Shown here in pieces: positions 1 to 8,281 of a DNA stretch of 52,429 nt. The stretch's first letter is position 1; every line of letters begins with the position of its first letter. The stretch lies in the IMG/VR virus record IMGVR_UViG_3300032516_002092, positions 1 through 52,429 of that record; one strand, 5' to 3'. The notes below the pieces were generated by a model. The model made no database searches. It was not told the origin of the DNA and worked only from the letters and a program-made list of their open reading frames with translations. This DNA is from a virus. The translations under genes and the position numbers were made by a program.

Positions 1-2
1 CC

Positions 3-671
3 ATCGACGAAGCCATGGGGGTCGAGTGGACCCCCCGCCCCAAGGTGTTCTTTGGCCAGGTGGAGGTGGACTCGTACTACTGCGCACTCGTCAAGGGCAT
101 GGGGAAGGTGCCCTTCGATGCTGGCATCCACAAGCCGGAGCAAAGGTGCACGGCGATCACCATCGCGCTCAACCCGCTGCCGGATAGCCCGATCACCAGC
201 CCGGTGCAGCGGGACCTCATCGCCGAGAGCAAGGAGTGGGGCCAGATCGTCAAGCCCTCACTCCGGGCGCTGAGTGTCGACCTGAGGAGCATCAACGGCA
301 AGTGGGCACAGGCCGAGATGGTGCCAACTGGCCGCAACTACACCAACAAGTCGGGCGAGGAAAAGGCCCTCACCACGTTCAAGTTTCTCGCCATCTACTC
401 GACCGAGGCCGAGTGCGTCGCCGCCGCTGATCGCTTCTTCGTGAGGGTGAGCGGCCCCCAGGACGCCCCCGACGGGACCCCGGCGCCGCAGGCCGCCACC
501 ACCAACAGCAGTGCCGAACGCGCCACAGCCGCCAAGTTTCTCCCGGCGCTGTGGGCGCAGAGCGGCAAGGACGTGGTGAAGTTTGGCGAGTTGATTGCCA
601 AGCTGCCGCTCGTCGCCAAGCACTTCGACCTCATGAGCCCCGAGGTGCTGACCATCATCGCACCGTTCTAG
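3..671 (+). CDS. Phage protein of unknown function, 5' partial
   Basis: The reading frame is open to the left edge, so the true start may lie outside the window; the first ATG is at 15 and gives 218 residues. No known domain is recognised. The N-terminal two thirds look like a compact beta-rich fold, followed by a short Ala/Thr/Ser-rich linker near residues 150-170 and a helical tail. Small phage proteins placed just before nuclease and RecT-like genes are sometimes single-strand DNA-binding proteins, and an SSB-like role is possible here, but this is inference from position only. It is followed by a 75-bp gap holding a perfect 18-bp tandem repeat. Confidence 0.6.
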   Translation: MDEAMGVEWTPRPKVFFGQVEVDSYYCALVKGMGKVPFDAGIHKPEQRCTAITIALNPLPDSPITSPVQRDLIAESKEWGQIVKPSLRALSVDLRSINGKWAQAEMVPTGRNYTNKSGEEKALTTFKFLAIYSTEAECVAAADRFFVRVSGPQDAPDGTPAPQAATTNSSAERATAAKFLPALWAQSGKDVVKFGELIAKLPLVAKHFDLMSPEVLTIIAPF

Positions 672-682
672 TAGCTAAAGGA

Positions 683-718
683 GGGGGCCCTACACAGGTG
701 GGGGGCCCTACACAGGTG
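683..718. repeat. Perfect 18-bp tandem direct repeat
   Basis: Two head-to-tail copies (683-700 and 701-718) of GGGGGCCCTACACAGGTG lie in the gap between two genes, followed by a partly related GGGGTCCCC. Each copy contains the palindrome GGGCCC. The position 28-64 bp before a GTG start would suit a protein-binding or leader element; no promoter was recognised here. Confidence 0.8.
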
Positions 719-746
719 GGGTCCCCTCCTGGCGTAGGAGGATGTC

Positions 747-1490
747 GTGGGAATCGCATCCGTGATGATTGACAGCAGAGAGCCTGCATGGTGCCAGCGG
801 TTGACGTTCGGCGACGCACCGGTAGCGGTCACGCTCCTGGACGCCGGCGACTTCCTGGTGGCGTGCGAGGACGGAGCGGTGCTCGGCATCGAGCGCAAGA
901 CCGCTGGCGACTTCCTAAACACCCTCCGTGACGACCGGCTCTTCCCGCAACTCGTGCGGCTGCGGGAAGTGACGCCCTGGGCATACCTGGCGCTGTGCGG
1001 CACCTTGTCGCCGGGAGCGGGGGGCAAGTGCCACCAGGCGGGGATAGAGACGGGATGGACCTGGGCGTCAGTCTCAGGCGCCTTCTTGTCAGTGCAGGAG
1101 ATGGGCGTCCACATCCTGCACATCGCCAGTGACCACGACCTGGAGGCCGCCATCATCCGGCTTGCAAGCCGGGACCGGGCGCAGGCAAGGGTGCACCCGG
1201 CACGGATGGCGGCCTTCGTGAGTGAGGCCGAGGCCATCTTGACGGCGCTGCCCGGCATCGGCCCCGAGAAGGCGCAAGCACTCCTGGCCTACTGCGGCAG
1301 CGCCGGGATGGCGCTTCAGTACCTGACCGATGACGACTTCGAGGGGCCGACGGCGCCGGGAGTGGGAGCGGGAACCAAGCGCCGCATTCGCAAAGCACTG
1401 GAGCTGCCGGATTGGGGCATCCTGGGGCTCGTGACCAAGGACGGCGGCCAACTGGCCAAACACAAAGAAGAGGGGGAGACAGTAGCATGA
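747..1490 (+). CDS. ERCC4-type nuclease with helix-hairpin-helix domain
   Basis: This 247-residue protein has the XPF/ERCC4 nuclease signature: an early acidic motif (D9-S-R-E12) followed by the core IERKTAGDF at residues 48-56 (E49, R50, K51, D55). Family members cut branched or splayed DNA. A helix-hairpin-helix DNA-binding region follows at about 163-215, with LPGIGPEKA typical of the hairpin. The GTG start at 747 is chosen because AGGAGG at 736-741 sits 5 nt upstream. The gene overlaps the RecT-like gene by ATGA, which suggests coupled translation and a joint role in recombination or replication-fork repair. Confidence 0.88.
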   Translation: MGIASVMIDSREPAWCQRLTFGDAPVAVTLLDAGDFLVACEDGAVLGIERKTAGDFLNTLRDDRLFPQLVRLREVTPWAYLALCGTLSPGAGGKCHQAGIETGWTWASVSGAFLSVQEMGVHILHIASDHDLEAAIIRLASRDRAQARVHPARMAAFVSEAEAILTALPGIGPEKAQALLAYCGSAGMALQYLTDDDFEGPTAPGVGAGTKRRIRKALELPDWGILGLVTKDGGQLAKHKEEGETVA

Positions 1491-2194
1491 GTACAGAACT
1501 AGCAGTCAGGCAATTGACGCCAACCGTGTGGCAGACTATCCAGGCGGTTGCACCATCCATGCACCAGTCCCGGCTGTTCGGGGTGACGAACCCGGAACAG
1601 GCCTGTGTCATCATGTTGAAGGGCTTCGAGCTCGGCCTGGGGCTCGCCGCCAGCTTCGAGTTTGTGCAAGTGGTGATGGGGAAGCCAGCCCTCTCGCCGA
1701 AAGGGGCGCTGGCACTCATCCACCGCTCCGGCGAGCTGGCCGGAATGAAGATCGAGGACAAGCCGGATTCCTGCACGGTCACCATGAAGCGCAAGGGCGG
1801 GTTCGAGTACACCCTCACCTACACACTGGAGGACGCCAAGCGGGCGGGGTTGGTCAAGCCGGGCAGCGCGTGGGAGGCATACGGTCCGAACATGCTGCGC
1901 TGGCGCTGTATCGGATTCGTCGCAGATGTTGTGTTCCCGGACATCCTGGGCGGGCTGAAGCGCGCCGACGAGTTCGGCGCCGCCATCGATGTGGCTGGCA
2001 ACGTGGTGGAGGGCGAGTGGACGGTACCGGAGCCGCCGGAGCCACCCAAGTACACCGGTCCCACCCTCGACCAGCTCGTCGAGAGGTATGGCGCTGACCA
2101 AGTGCTGGCCGCTGCTGGCGGGAAGATTCCCGGCACGTCTGAAGAGGTGGCTGCGGTGGCGGCCACACTGGTGGCCCGCAATGCCACCAACTGA
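1487..2194 (+). CDS. RecT-like single-strand annealing protein (probable)
   Basis: The 235-residue product has features shared by phage RecT-like annealing proteins: a helical start, a GLELGL-type helix near residues 45-55, a glycine-poor beta core with NMLRWRCIGF near residue 130, and an acidic Pro-rich linker before a small C-terminal helical domain. Such proteins anneal complementary single strands and work with an exonuclease. The ATG at 1487 overlaps the stop of the ERCC4 gene (ATGA), which supports this start over an upstream one at 1412. The neighbouring nucleases at 747 and 2452 fit a recombination module. The family assignment is by pattern and context, not by alignment. Confidence 0.6.
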   Translation: MSTELAVRQLTPTVWQTIQAVAPSMHQSRLFGVTNPEQACVIMLKGFELGLGLAASFEFVQVVMGKPALSPKGALALIHRSGELAGMKIEDKPDSCTVTMKRKGGFEYTLTYTLEDAKRAGLVKPGSAWEAYGPNMLRWRCIGFVADVVFPDILGGLKRADEFGAAIDVAGNVVEGEWTVPEPPEPPKYTGPTLDQLVERYGADQVLAAAGGKIPGTSEEVAAVAATLVARNATN

Positions 2195-2465
2195 GCTTGA
2201 GGTGACCATTGTCTGCAAGGCGAGTGCTATAGCCGGTCGGCCGCCTCGTGGCGCAATCATCGAGATCACTGGTGACCTACCGGACGGGACCCGGTGGCCA
2301 CTAGAACGCTGGGACGCCTTGCTAGACGAGCAGGCGCAAAGTATCGAGCGGATATTGCGGCGGAACCTGCCTGGCGGCACTTATGACCGGCTCCTGTGTC
2401 GGATGCTCGCCGCCAAGGCGTCCCGCTTCGCAGTAGCACACGAGAGCGACGATGCCGGCACTTGA
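2181..2465 (+). CDS. Small hypothetical protein
   Basis: A 94-residue protein with no recognised domain. It starts at an ATG that overlaps the end of the RecT-like gene and ends inside the next gene, so it sits in a translationally coupled block. The first half looks like beta strands around a Gly/Pro loop, and the second half is a basic amphipathic helix region (residues 45-80). It may be an accessory subunit of the recombination module, but nothing in the sequence shows a specific activity. Confidence 0.65.
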   Translation: MPPTELEVTIVCKASAIAGRPPRGAIIEITGDLPDGTRWPLERWDALLDEQAQSIERILRRNLPGGTYDRLLCRMLAAKASRFAVAHESDDAGT

Positions 2466-3225
2466 GCATCTGTCGCACTCCAGCATCCAGACATATCTCC
2501 AGTGTCCCCGGGCGTGGTCGTTTCGTTATCGGGAGGGGGTCCGGGCCCCCTCCTCTCCGGCACTTGTGCTGGGGAGCGCCTTGCATGGAGCGGTAGAGGA
2601 CATACTCCGGCGGCGGCGTACAGGCCAGCCGGTGCCGCTGGCCGAGGTGTGGCAGGAGCAGTGGGCCAAGGCCACCGCACAGCCAGTCGAGTGGGGCGCC
2701 GATATGCCAGAGCAGTTCGCCAACGACGGCTACCGGCTGCTGGCGCATCCGGACACGGCCACTACGCTGGACGGCCTGGTGCCCCTGGTGGAGGATGGAG
2801 TGCTCGCTATTGAGAGGCGGGTGGAGTTGCGAGTGCCGGGAGTGCCAATCCCCGTCCTGGGGTTCATCGACCTGATCACCGCTGATCACGTCCCGACCGA
2901 CTTCAAGACCAGCTCGAAGCCCTGGACGCCCGAAAAGGCGGCGGCAGAGACCCAGCCGCTGATTTATCTCGCCGCGCTGAACCAGGCCGGGCACCACTTG
3001 AACACATCCTTTCGCTTCCGGCACGTCGTCTGGGTGAAGGGCCGGGTGCCACAGGTACAGGTAATCGAGACGAGCCACACGATTGGTGCTGTGCTGTGGG
3101 TGCTCCGGATGATCCGGGATGTCTGGCTGGCTATCGACAGCGGGTCCTTCCCGCCTAATCCCGGCACCTGGAGTTGCGCGCCGAGGTGGTGCTCATACTG
3201 GACCTTGTGTAGAGGCAAGGAGTAA
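2452..3225 (+). CDS. PD-(D/E)XK nuclease, RecB/Cas4-like
   Basis: This 257-residue protein shows the RecB/Cas4 nuclease layout. Motifs in order: an early Cys (C18) within YLQCPR, GSALH at 41-45, D140 in GFIDLI, the D150-F-K152 core, and the QxxxY helix motif at 168-172. A C-terminal cluster of cysteines (SCAPRWC followed by another Cys) together with C18 is the usual set for a 4Fe-4S cluster in Cas4 and AddB relatives. The enzyme probably resects DNA ends for the RecT-like partner encoded upstream. It overlaps the preceding small gene by 14 bp. All catalytic residues appear intact. Confidence 0.9.
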   Translation: MPALEHLSHSSIQTYLQCPRAWSFRYREGVRAPSSPALVLGSALHGAVEDILRRRRTGQPVPLAEVWQEQWAKATAQPVEWGADMPEQFANDGYRLLAHPDTATTLDGLVPLVEDGVLAIERRVELRVPGVPIPVLGFIDLITADHVPTDFKTSSKPWTPEKAAAETQPLIYLAALNQAGHHLNTSFRFRHVVWVKGRVPQVQVIETSHTIGAVLWVLRMIRDVWLAIDSGSFPPNPGTWSCAPRWCSYWTLCRGKE

Positions 3226-3231
3226 AACGAC

Positions 3232-4083
3232 ATGAGAACGTACAACCGATATGCAACGCTGACAACGACATCTGGCGGCCTGGAGTGGGCGTCCTCGTAC
3301 GACCCCGGCCTTGTGGTGGCCATCAAGCAGGCGGTGCCACCCGAGCACCGGCGCTGGGACCCTACCAAGAAGGTCTGGCTCATCGCTCCGCAGTACGGGC
3401 CCCAGGTGGCCCGGCTCACGGAAGCCTACCTGGGGATCGTCCTGGCAGTGCCACAGGCGGCACAAGCGGCCACCACCGAAACCCGGCTGCTGAAGGTCGA
3501 GTACCTGGGCGCCTGCAAGGACCGAGGCAACGGCGAGTCTACCGCAAGCGGTTGGGCCGATGGTGGCTGGAGCGTGGTGATTCCCGAGCGCATCCTCCGG
3601 GAGTGGTTCGAGGCGGGGCCAGCCAGGCCGGACGAAGCGCCCAACCTGTACGCGACGTTGGCGGTGAAGGCTGCCGCCACCAGTGACGAGGTGCGAAGCG
3701 CCTACCGGCGGCTGGCACGACAAACGCACCCTGACGTGAACCAGGAACCAGACGCAGCGCAGCAGTTCAAAGCGGTGCAGCACGCATACGAGGTGCTCGG
3801 TAACGAAGCCATGCGGCGCAAGTACGACGCCGGCAGGCTCCTGGAGGCGTCGCTCAAGCGGCCATCGGGCGGGCACGTGGCACCGTCGCAACAGGGCTGG
3901 CGCTCACCGCTCCGGTGCGGCTACATCTTGGCGGTGGGCCAGGAGGCGGTAGGACGATTCGTCGTTTCGCAGGTGGTTGCTTGGGAGGACGTGACCGATG
4001 ACTGGGGCCGGGTGTTGGTGACATCCTGGCCACTGGGCGCAACCACGTTTGTCTCAGCCTGGGTGCAGGGGGGGAGAGGATGA
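3232..4083 (+). CDS. HARP-like / J-domain fusion protein
   Basis: The 283-residue protein joins two recognisable parts. Residues 20-70 resemble the small domain found at the N-terminus of HARP/SNF2-type proteins, with the WDPTKKVWLI pattern at 42-51. Residues 138-200 are a J-domain with helix II, the diagnostic HPD at 166-168 and helix III ending in RRKYDA. J-domains stimulate the ATPase of Hsp70, so the protein could recruit host DnaK to a DNA-bound complex. About 80 further residues at the C-terminus are unassigned. It overlaps the VWA gene by ATGA. This domain pairing is unusual for a phage. Confidence 0.8.
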   Translation: MRTYNRYATLTTTSGGLEWASSYDPGLVVAIKQAVPPEHRRWDPTKKVWLIAPQYGPQVARLTEAYLGIVLAVPQAAQAATTETRLLKVEYLGACKDRGNGESTASGWADGGWSVVIPERILREWFEAGPARPDEAPNLYATLAVKAAATSDEVRSAYRRLARQTHPDVNQEPDAAQQFKAVQHAYEVLGNEAMRRKYDAGRLLEASLKRPSGGHVAPSQQGWRSPLRCGYILAVGQEAVGRFVVSQVVAWEDVTDDWGRVLVTSWPLGATTFVSAWVQGGRG

Positions 4084-4640
4084 CAACCGCAATCGTTCCG
4101 GGTTCACTTGGCGCCATGGCGCAAGGCGCCGGCACTTCGCTGGCAGAAGCGTTCTTGGGCGCCGACGTTCTGGTACTGGTTGACGTTAGCGGATCTATGG
4201 CGACTCCCGACAGCCGGGGCGGGCAGCGCCGGTACGACGTCGCCTGTTCCGAGTTGCGCAAGTTGCAAGCCGAGATGCCCGGCAAGGTGGGGGTGATCGC
4301 GTTCTCGGGCAATGTGGAGTTCTGCCCCGGCGGGGTGCCACCACTCATGGCCGGCAACACCGACTTGGCAGCAGCACTCCGATTCGCCCAGCCCGCTGAC
4401 GGGACTGTCCGGTTCATCATCGTTTCCGATGGGGAACCCGATGCACCAGGCGAGGCGCTCCGGGTTGCCGGCACCTTCAAGTCCCGGCTGGACACTGTCT
4501 ATGTCGGCCCGGAGTCAGAACGTGGCGGCGCCGACTTCCTGCGGCGTTTGGCAGCCGCCAGCGGGGGCCGCCATGTGGTGGCCGACCGGGCTATGGACCT
4601 GGCTGCTGCAACCCAGGGGCTACTGGCGGCGGCACGTTGA
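4080..4640 (+). CDS. von Willebrand factor A domain protein
   Basis: The product (186 residues) is almost entirely a VWA domain. The metal-ion-dependent adhesion site is complete: DVSGS at 35-39, T94 in GNTDL, and D117 in VSDGE. VWA proteins of this cytoplasmic type act as adaptors in multi-protein complexes such as AAA ATPase chaperones. There is no signal peptide or membrane segment. Its start overlaps the stop of the J-domain gene, which suggests that the two proteins act together, perhaps in protein-complex assembly. A strong promoter begins at 4637, over its stop codon. Confidence 0.85.
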   Translation: MTTAIVPGSLGAMAQGAGTSLAEAFLGADVLVLVDVSGSMATPDSRGGQRRYDVACSELRKLQAEMPGKVGVIAFSGNVEFCPGGVPPLMAGNTDLAAALRFAQPADGTVRFIIVSDGEPDAPGEALRVAGTFKSRLDTVYVGPESERGGADFLRRLAAASGGRHVVADRAMDLAAATQGLLAAAR

Positions 4641-4665
4641 CAGGGTGGGCATAACGTGGTATACT
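4637..4665 (+). promoter_or_regulatory. Sigma-70 promoter
   Basis: TTGACA at 4637-4642 and TATACT at 4660-4665 are separated by exactly 17 bp. It lies in the 53-bp gap before the HTH gene at 4694 and should drive the block that includes the first ParB-methyltransferase. Confidence 0.85.
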
Positions 4666-4693
4666 ACTGGCAACCCACAGGAGGGGGTAGACG

Positions 4694-4879
4694 ATGACCA
4701 TAGCGACGGAGTGGCCGGGGCCAGCCCAGGTAGCCAAGCGGCTGGGCCTAACCACTCAGATGATCCACAAGCTCATCCGGCAGGGGCGGCTGCATGCAGT
4801 GATGACCGCCAATGGGAGGCTCATCGACCCGATGTCCGTGGAACGCGAGATCGAGCGGCGGCAGGGGGCGAAGGGGTGA
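4694..4879 (+). CDS. Small helix-turn-helix (excisionase/MerR-like) protein
   Basis: A 61-residue protein made up of a single winged-helix/MerR-type HTH: VAKRLGLTTQMIHKLIRQGR at about 13-32 is the helix-turn-helix, followed by a short wing and a basic tail. Proteins of this size act as excisionases, small repressors or activators. It is preceded by a consensus promoter and a good Shine-Dalgarno (AGGAGG at 4679-4684). Without an integrase in view, a regulatory role is more likely than excision, but both remain possible. Confidence 0.8.
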   Translation: MTIATEWPGPAQVAKRLGLTTQMIHKLIRQGRLHAVMTANGRLIDPMSVEREIERRQGAKG

Positions 4880-5106
4880 CGGACGATACTGACACGCTGA
4901 CAGTGTACCTGACCCGCAATCAGATCGCGACCATCAAGGAGTGTATCGGATTCTCTGAGGACAAGATCCGCAACTTCGACTACACCTATGGGCAGTATAC
5001 CGAGGAACGATGGCGGGAGGGAGAGCAGACGCGCAAGGCCAGTCTGGCCAGCTTGCAGGATGCTAAGGCCGCCCTGCCCGACTTGCGCCGGAGGGCGAAG
5101 GGATGA
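4876..5106 (+). CDS. Small hypothetical protein
   Basis: A 76-residue protein starting at GTG 4876, which overlaps the stop of the HTH gene (GTGA). The sequence is rich in charged residues and predicted to be helical from about residue 18 to the end, with many Glu/Lys/Arg. No domain is recognised. Its end overlaps the methyltransferase start by ATGA, so it is translationally coupled on both sides. Function unknown. Confidence 0.65.
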   Translation: MTDDTDTLTVYLTRNQIATIKECIGFSEDKIRNFDYTYGQYTEERWREGEQTRKASLASLQDAKAALPDLRRRAKG

Positions 5107-6515
5107 CAGAGACGCCCGTGGCACCCAGGCCCTGGCCCGAAGCCCAACAGATATTGCCGCCACTTTCGCAGAGCGAGCGCCAATCGCTGGCGGCTAGTAT
5201 CGCGCGGTCAGGTGTGCAACATCCAATCCTCACGCTGACAGATGGGCGTATCATCGATGGCCATCACCGTTGGGAGTTGTCCAATGGCAAGGCGCCGATC
5301 GAGATTCGGGACTTGCCCGAAGAAGAAGCCCTAGCACTGGCGCTGGCACTGAACATCGCCCGCCGGCAGTTGTCGCCCGCGCAGTTGGGGGAAGTACAAG
5401 AGCGCTTGCGGAAGAGTGCCGAGCTTCGGAAGCAGACAGCGCTGAAACTGCGCGACCAGGGCATGACTCAAGAGCAGACGGCGGCAACGGTTGGGGTTAC
5501 ACAATCAACCGTACACGAGTGGGAAGAGCAAGCGAGGATACAGGGCGGAAGCAATATCAAAATCGATAATGCTTCCCATTCCGAACCTCCCGCTTCGAAA
5601 ACTTCTCTGCCCCCCGATCTACGCACCACGGTTCCCGCACATGAGAAGGAGCGCATCTATGAGCGGGTGCTGGCGGGTGAGAGTCACGAAGCGGTCGCAG
5701 CCGACTATCACATAACGCGACGGCGGGTGGGGCAGATCGTCAAGGATCTGGCGAAAGAAGAGCGTCGGCGGGAGCGGGAAGAGGAGCGAGTGAAGCCGCC
5801 GGCAATCGTCAAGCCTTCCCCTACTCTCCACCAAGCCAGAGCAGAGGCGCTACCAATCGCTGATGAGTCTGTGGACGTGATCATCACTTCGCCGCCCTAC
5901 AACCTGGGGGACGGCGATTGGCCGATGGGCGGTGAGGGGCGCACCCCACGCGAGCAGGGTATCGGGTATGAGGACGCCAAGCCCGAAGCAGAGTACCAGA
6001 CCTGGCAGGTGCAGGTGTTCCGTGAGCTGTACCGGGTGGCCAAGCCAGGCGCCAGCTTCTTCTACAACCACAAGTGCCGGCAGCGGGACGGTCGAGTTAT
6101 TCACCCGATGGACTGGATTCGTCACCCTGACAACCCGTGGATTCTGCGTCAGGAGATCGTCTGGGACCGGGGCAGCACGCATAACCATTCGCCGGCGCTG
6201 TTCTGGCCCGAGGATGAGCGCATCTATTGGATGACCAAAGGTAGGCCCGTTATCCCAGAAGGGGGAATAGCGCAACCTTCCGTGTGGCGCCTTTTCGGGC
6301 CGGTTCCGAACACTTGGCACCCGGCGCCCTTCTCCGACGAGCTGCCCAAACGCTGCCTGCAAGCTATAGGCCGACCGGGAATTGTAGTGCTAGACCCCTT
6401 CGGTGGCAGCATGACAACCTGCAAGGTTGCCCTGGCTATGGGCTACGAGGCAATCGGTGTAGATGTGTGCGCCGAGTATGTGAACCGAGCCAAGGGGGAA
6501 AACGGGTGGAATTAG
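5103..6515 (+). CDS. ParB-like N-terminal domain fused to DNA methyltransferase
   Basis: In this 470-residue protein residues 20-100 form a ParB/Srx-like domain, with DGHHR at 52-56. Two HTH segments follow (about 118-142 and 192-212). The C-terminal half is a DNA amino-methyltransferase: TSPPY at 262-266 is the catalytic (D/N/S)PPY motif and VVLDPFGG near residue 430 is the AdoMet-binding motif. The motif order places it in the beta class of N4-cytosine or N6-adenine enzymes. Such fusions are common in phages and probably modify phage DNA against host restriction. A second, different ParB-methyltransferase lies at 18386. Confidence 0.88.
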   Translation: MTETPVAPRPWPEAQQILPPLSQSERQSLAASIARSGVQHPILTLTDGRIIDGHHRWELSNGKAPIEIRDLPEEEALALALALNIARRQLSPAQLGEVQERLRKSAELRKQTALKLRDQGMTQEQTAATVGVTQSTVHEWEEQARIQGGSNIKIDNASHSEPPASKTSLPPDLRTTVPAHEKERIYERVLAGESHEAVAADYHITRRRVGQIVKDLAKEERRREREEERVKPPAIVKPSPTLHQARAEALPIADESVDVIITSPPYNLGDGDWPMGGEGRTPREQGIGYEDAKPEAEYQTWQVQVFRELYRVAKPGASFFYNHKCRQRDGRVIHPMDWIRHPDNPWILRQEIVWDRGSTHNHSPALFWPEDERIYWMTKGRPVIPEGGIAQPSVWRLFGPVPNTWHPAPFSDELPKRCLQAIGRPGIVVLDPFGGSMTTCKVALAMGYEAIGVDVCAEYVNRAKGENGWN

Positions 6516-6922
6516 GCAAACAGGGTCTCAAGGGTTCCCCTAGTAGAGATGAGTTCAAGCGCCGGCACAAAGATCTATCGGCCACCTTCTACGCGGGGGA
6601 CCTCGACTTTGTGCTGGTGACTAAATACCCGAAGGCGGGGATTGTAGCCTTCCTGGATTACAAACGCTGCGGGGACCAAGTAACATTTGCGGAAGCCATC
6701 GCATACAACAGCCTCTTGTCTATTGCTCCTGTCTACATCGTGCAAGGGGACAACCCGAACACAGGGCCATTCACCGTGCTGGAATACAAGGGCGGCGATT
6801 GGCGCCCCGAGCCGCCCGTCGTTAGCCTGATTTATTGTGAGACGGTGCAGGACTGGCGAGGGTTCGGGAATTGGGAACGCCGCTTGCGAGCAAAACACCT
6901 TCGTGCCCATATGGCGTCGTAG
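6506..6922 (+). CDS. Putative PD-(D/E)XK-fold protein
   Basis: The GTG at 6506 is preferred because AAGGGGGAA lies just upstream and the gene overlaps the methyltransferase end by 10 bp; it gives 138 residues. Residues 27-50 show a strand-turn-strand with DLDFVLV and then FLDYKR, which matches the D...(D/E)XK arrangement of a restriction-endonuclease-like fold. A conserved-looking stretch VTFAEAIAYN follows. The protein may be a nuclease or a degenerate DNA-binding member of that fold. Its place before the helicase gene suggests a DNA-processing role. Assignment by motif only. Confidence 0.6.
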   Translation: MELGKQGLKGSPSRDEFKRRHKDLSATFYAGDLDFVLVTKYPKAGIVAFLDYKRCGDQVTFAEAIAYNSLLSIAPVYIVQGDNPNTGPFTVLEYKGGDWRPEPPVVSLIYCETVQDWRGFGNWERRLRAKHLRAHMAS

Positions 6923-6939
6923 AGGAGGCCGCCCTGTCA

Positions 6940-8187
6940 ATGCCCATCGACGTGGTGCTCCTCCAGGCCGTCGCCGACCGCCTAGCAGGCGTCTCTACAA
7001 ACGGGTTCACACCCGCTAAGTTCGCCGAGCCACTCCGCACGCTCTGGGCCACACTCGACGCCCAGCCCACGGTGGATTGCGTGCAGCTCTTCATGGCCTG
7101 GGCCGGCACTGACCAGGCTCGCCTGGACATCGCCGCCGACGTCCTCAAGCTCAAGCCCGGCGGCAATCCGCCGCCAGACCCCTGGGTGCTCTACACGCTG
7201 CGAGACGCCTACAAGCCTCGGCCACCACTCTTGTACCTGGTGGAGGGGCTGGTTACGGTGCCGTCTGTCTGCATGACGTATGGTGCGCCAGGTTCGCTCA
7301 AGAGCCTGCTGATCGCCGACATGATGGTATGCGTCTCTGCCGGTGTTCCCTGGCTTCCTGAACTGGACCCGCGGGACAAGACCCGCCGCCAAACAACGCA
7401 GGCACCAGTGCTGTGGTGTGACTTCGACAACGGGAAGCGCCGCACCGATGAGCGCTTCGAAGCCCTGGGCCGGGCCCGGAACCTCCCCGACACTACTCCG
7501 CTCACCTATGCCACCATGCCGAACCCTTGGCTCGACGCCAGCAGCCAGCAAGCCACCGACGACCTCTGCAACCGCATCGCCCGGATCGGGGCCCGCATGT
7601 GCGTGATTGACAACCTCGGCACCGTGACCGGCGGGGTGGAGGAGAACAGCAGCGGCATGATCGGGGTGATGAGCCACCTCCGCTATATCTCAGAGCAGAC
7701 CGGTACAGCTTTACAGGTGCTACACCACCAGCGTAAATCTGGCGCCAACCTCAGTCGGGCGGGAGAAACCATCCGGGGCCATAGCAGTATCGAGGCGGCG
7801 CTCGACCTGGCACTCCTCATCGAACGAGAGGAACATTCCGACGACATCACGGTTCGCAGCACTAAGACACGAGACATCGACGTGTTCCCGTTCGGGGCAC
7901 GGCTTCAGTACCAGCACAAGCCCGGCACCAAGGAGTTTGCGACGGCGGCCTTCTGGGGGCTAGGGATTGACGACACGAGTAGCAACCGAGCCATCGACAA
8001 CGCCATTCTCGACGCACTAACCGCTCGGCAGGGACAGAATCAAGCCAAGCTGGTAACCGCCATTCAAGGGGCGCTACCAGACGTCGGTATCAACCGCATT
8101 CGATCCCGAATCAAGCACTTAGTCAAACTGGGGACGGTTCTGGCGAAGCCGGGGCCGCTGAAGTCGATCGTCTATGAGACACCATGA
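6940..8187 (+). CDS. RepA-like replicative helicase / RecA-fold ATPase
   Basis: This 415-residue protein has a RecA-type ATPase core: Walker A GAPGSLKS at 115-122, a CDFDNG strand near 160, Walker B MCVIDNLG with D224, and LHHQRKSG at 261-268. The order and spacing match hexameric RepA/DnaB-like helicases of plasmids and phages. A wing-helix-like C-terminal segment (about 350-415) may bind DNA. It probably unwinds the phage origin ahead of the primase encoded at 8958. The ATG at 6940 is chosen; GAGGAGG lies 11 nt upstream. Iteron-like repeats start 3 bp after its stop. Confidence 0.82.
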   Translation: MPIDVVLLQAVADRLAGVSTNGFTPAKFAEPLRTLWATLDAQPTVDCVQLFMAWAGTDQARLDIAADVLKLKPGGNPPPDPWVLYTLRDAYKPRPPLLYLVEGLVTVPSVCMTYGAPGSLKSLLIADMMVCVSAGVPWLPELDPRDKTRRQTTQAPVLWCDFDNGKRRTDERFEALGRARNLPDTTPLTYATMPNPWLDASSQQATDDLCNRIARIGARMCVIDNLGTVTGGVEENSSGMIGVMSHLRYISEQTGTALQVLHHQRKSGANLSRAGETIRGHSSIEAALDLALLIEREEHSDDITVRSTKTRDIDVFPFGARLQYQHKPGTKEFATAAFWGLGIDDTSSNRAIDNAILDALTARQGQNQAKLVTAIQGALPDVGINRIRSRIKHLVKLGTVLAKPGPLKSIVYETP

Positions 8188-8189
8188 GA

Positions 8190-8251
8190 GAGTCTTACGA
8201 GTCTTACAGAGTGCTACGCGTGAGACGTAAGACTGCGGGAGAGAGTGTTAC
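8190..8251. repeat. Iteron-like repeat cluster, candidate origin
   Basis: Copies of a 9-mer lie between the helicase gene and a promoter: GAGTCTTAC at 8190-8198 and 8199-8207 (perfect tandem), GAGTGCTAC at 8209-8217, an inverted copy GTAAGACT at 8227-8234, and GAGTGTTAC at 8243-8251. Related copies occur at 8361 (CATCTTACA) and inside the primase gene at 9496-9515. Position next to helicase and primase genes suggests replication initiator binding; this is inference. Confidence 0.5.
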
Positions 8252-8252
8252 G

Positions 8253-8281
8253 GGGTTATGCCCCTTTAAAGGGCATAACCC
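8253..8281. other. Strong hairpin in the helicase-Hjc gap
   Basis: GGGTTATGCCC (8253-8263) pairs perfectly with GGGCATAACCC (8271-8281) across a 7-nt A/T-rich loop containing TTTAAA. No T-run follows, so it is not a typical intrinsic terminator. Together with the nearby 9-mer repeats it could be part of an origin, or a transcription pause or processing site. Confidence 0.7.

Noticed and set aside
4694-4879. Excisionase of a lysogeny module
   Set aside because: The HTH fits an excisionase, but no integrase or attachment-site pair is visible, so only a generic regulator is claimed.
8253-8281. Intrinsic terminator after the helicase gene
   Set aside because: The hairpin is strong but is followed by GTAGGACTC rather than a T-run; kept as an unassigned hairpin.
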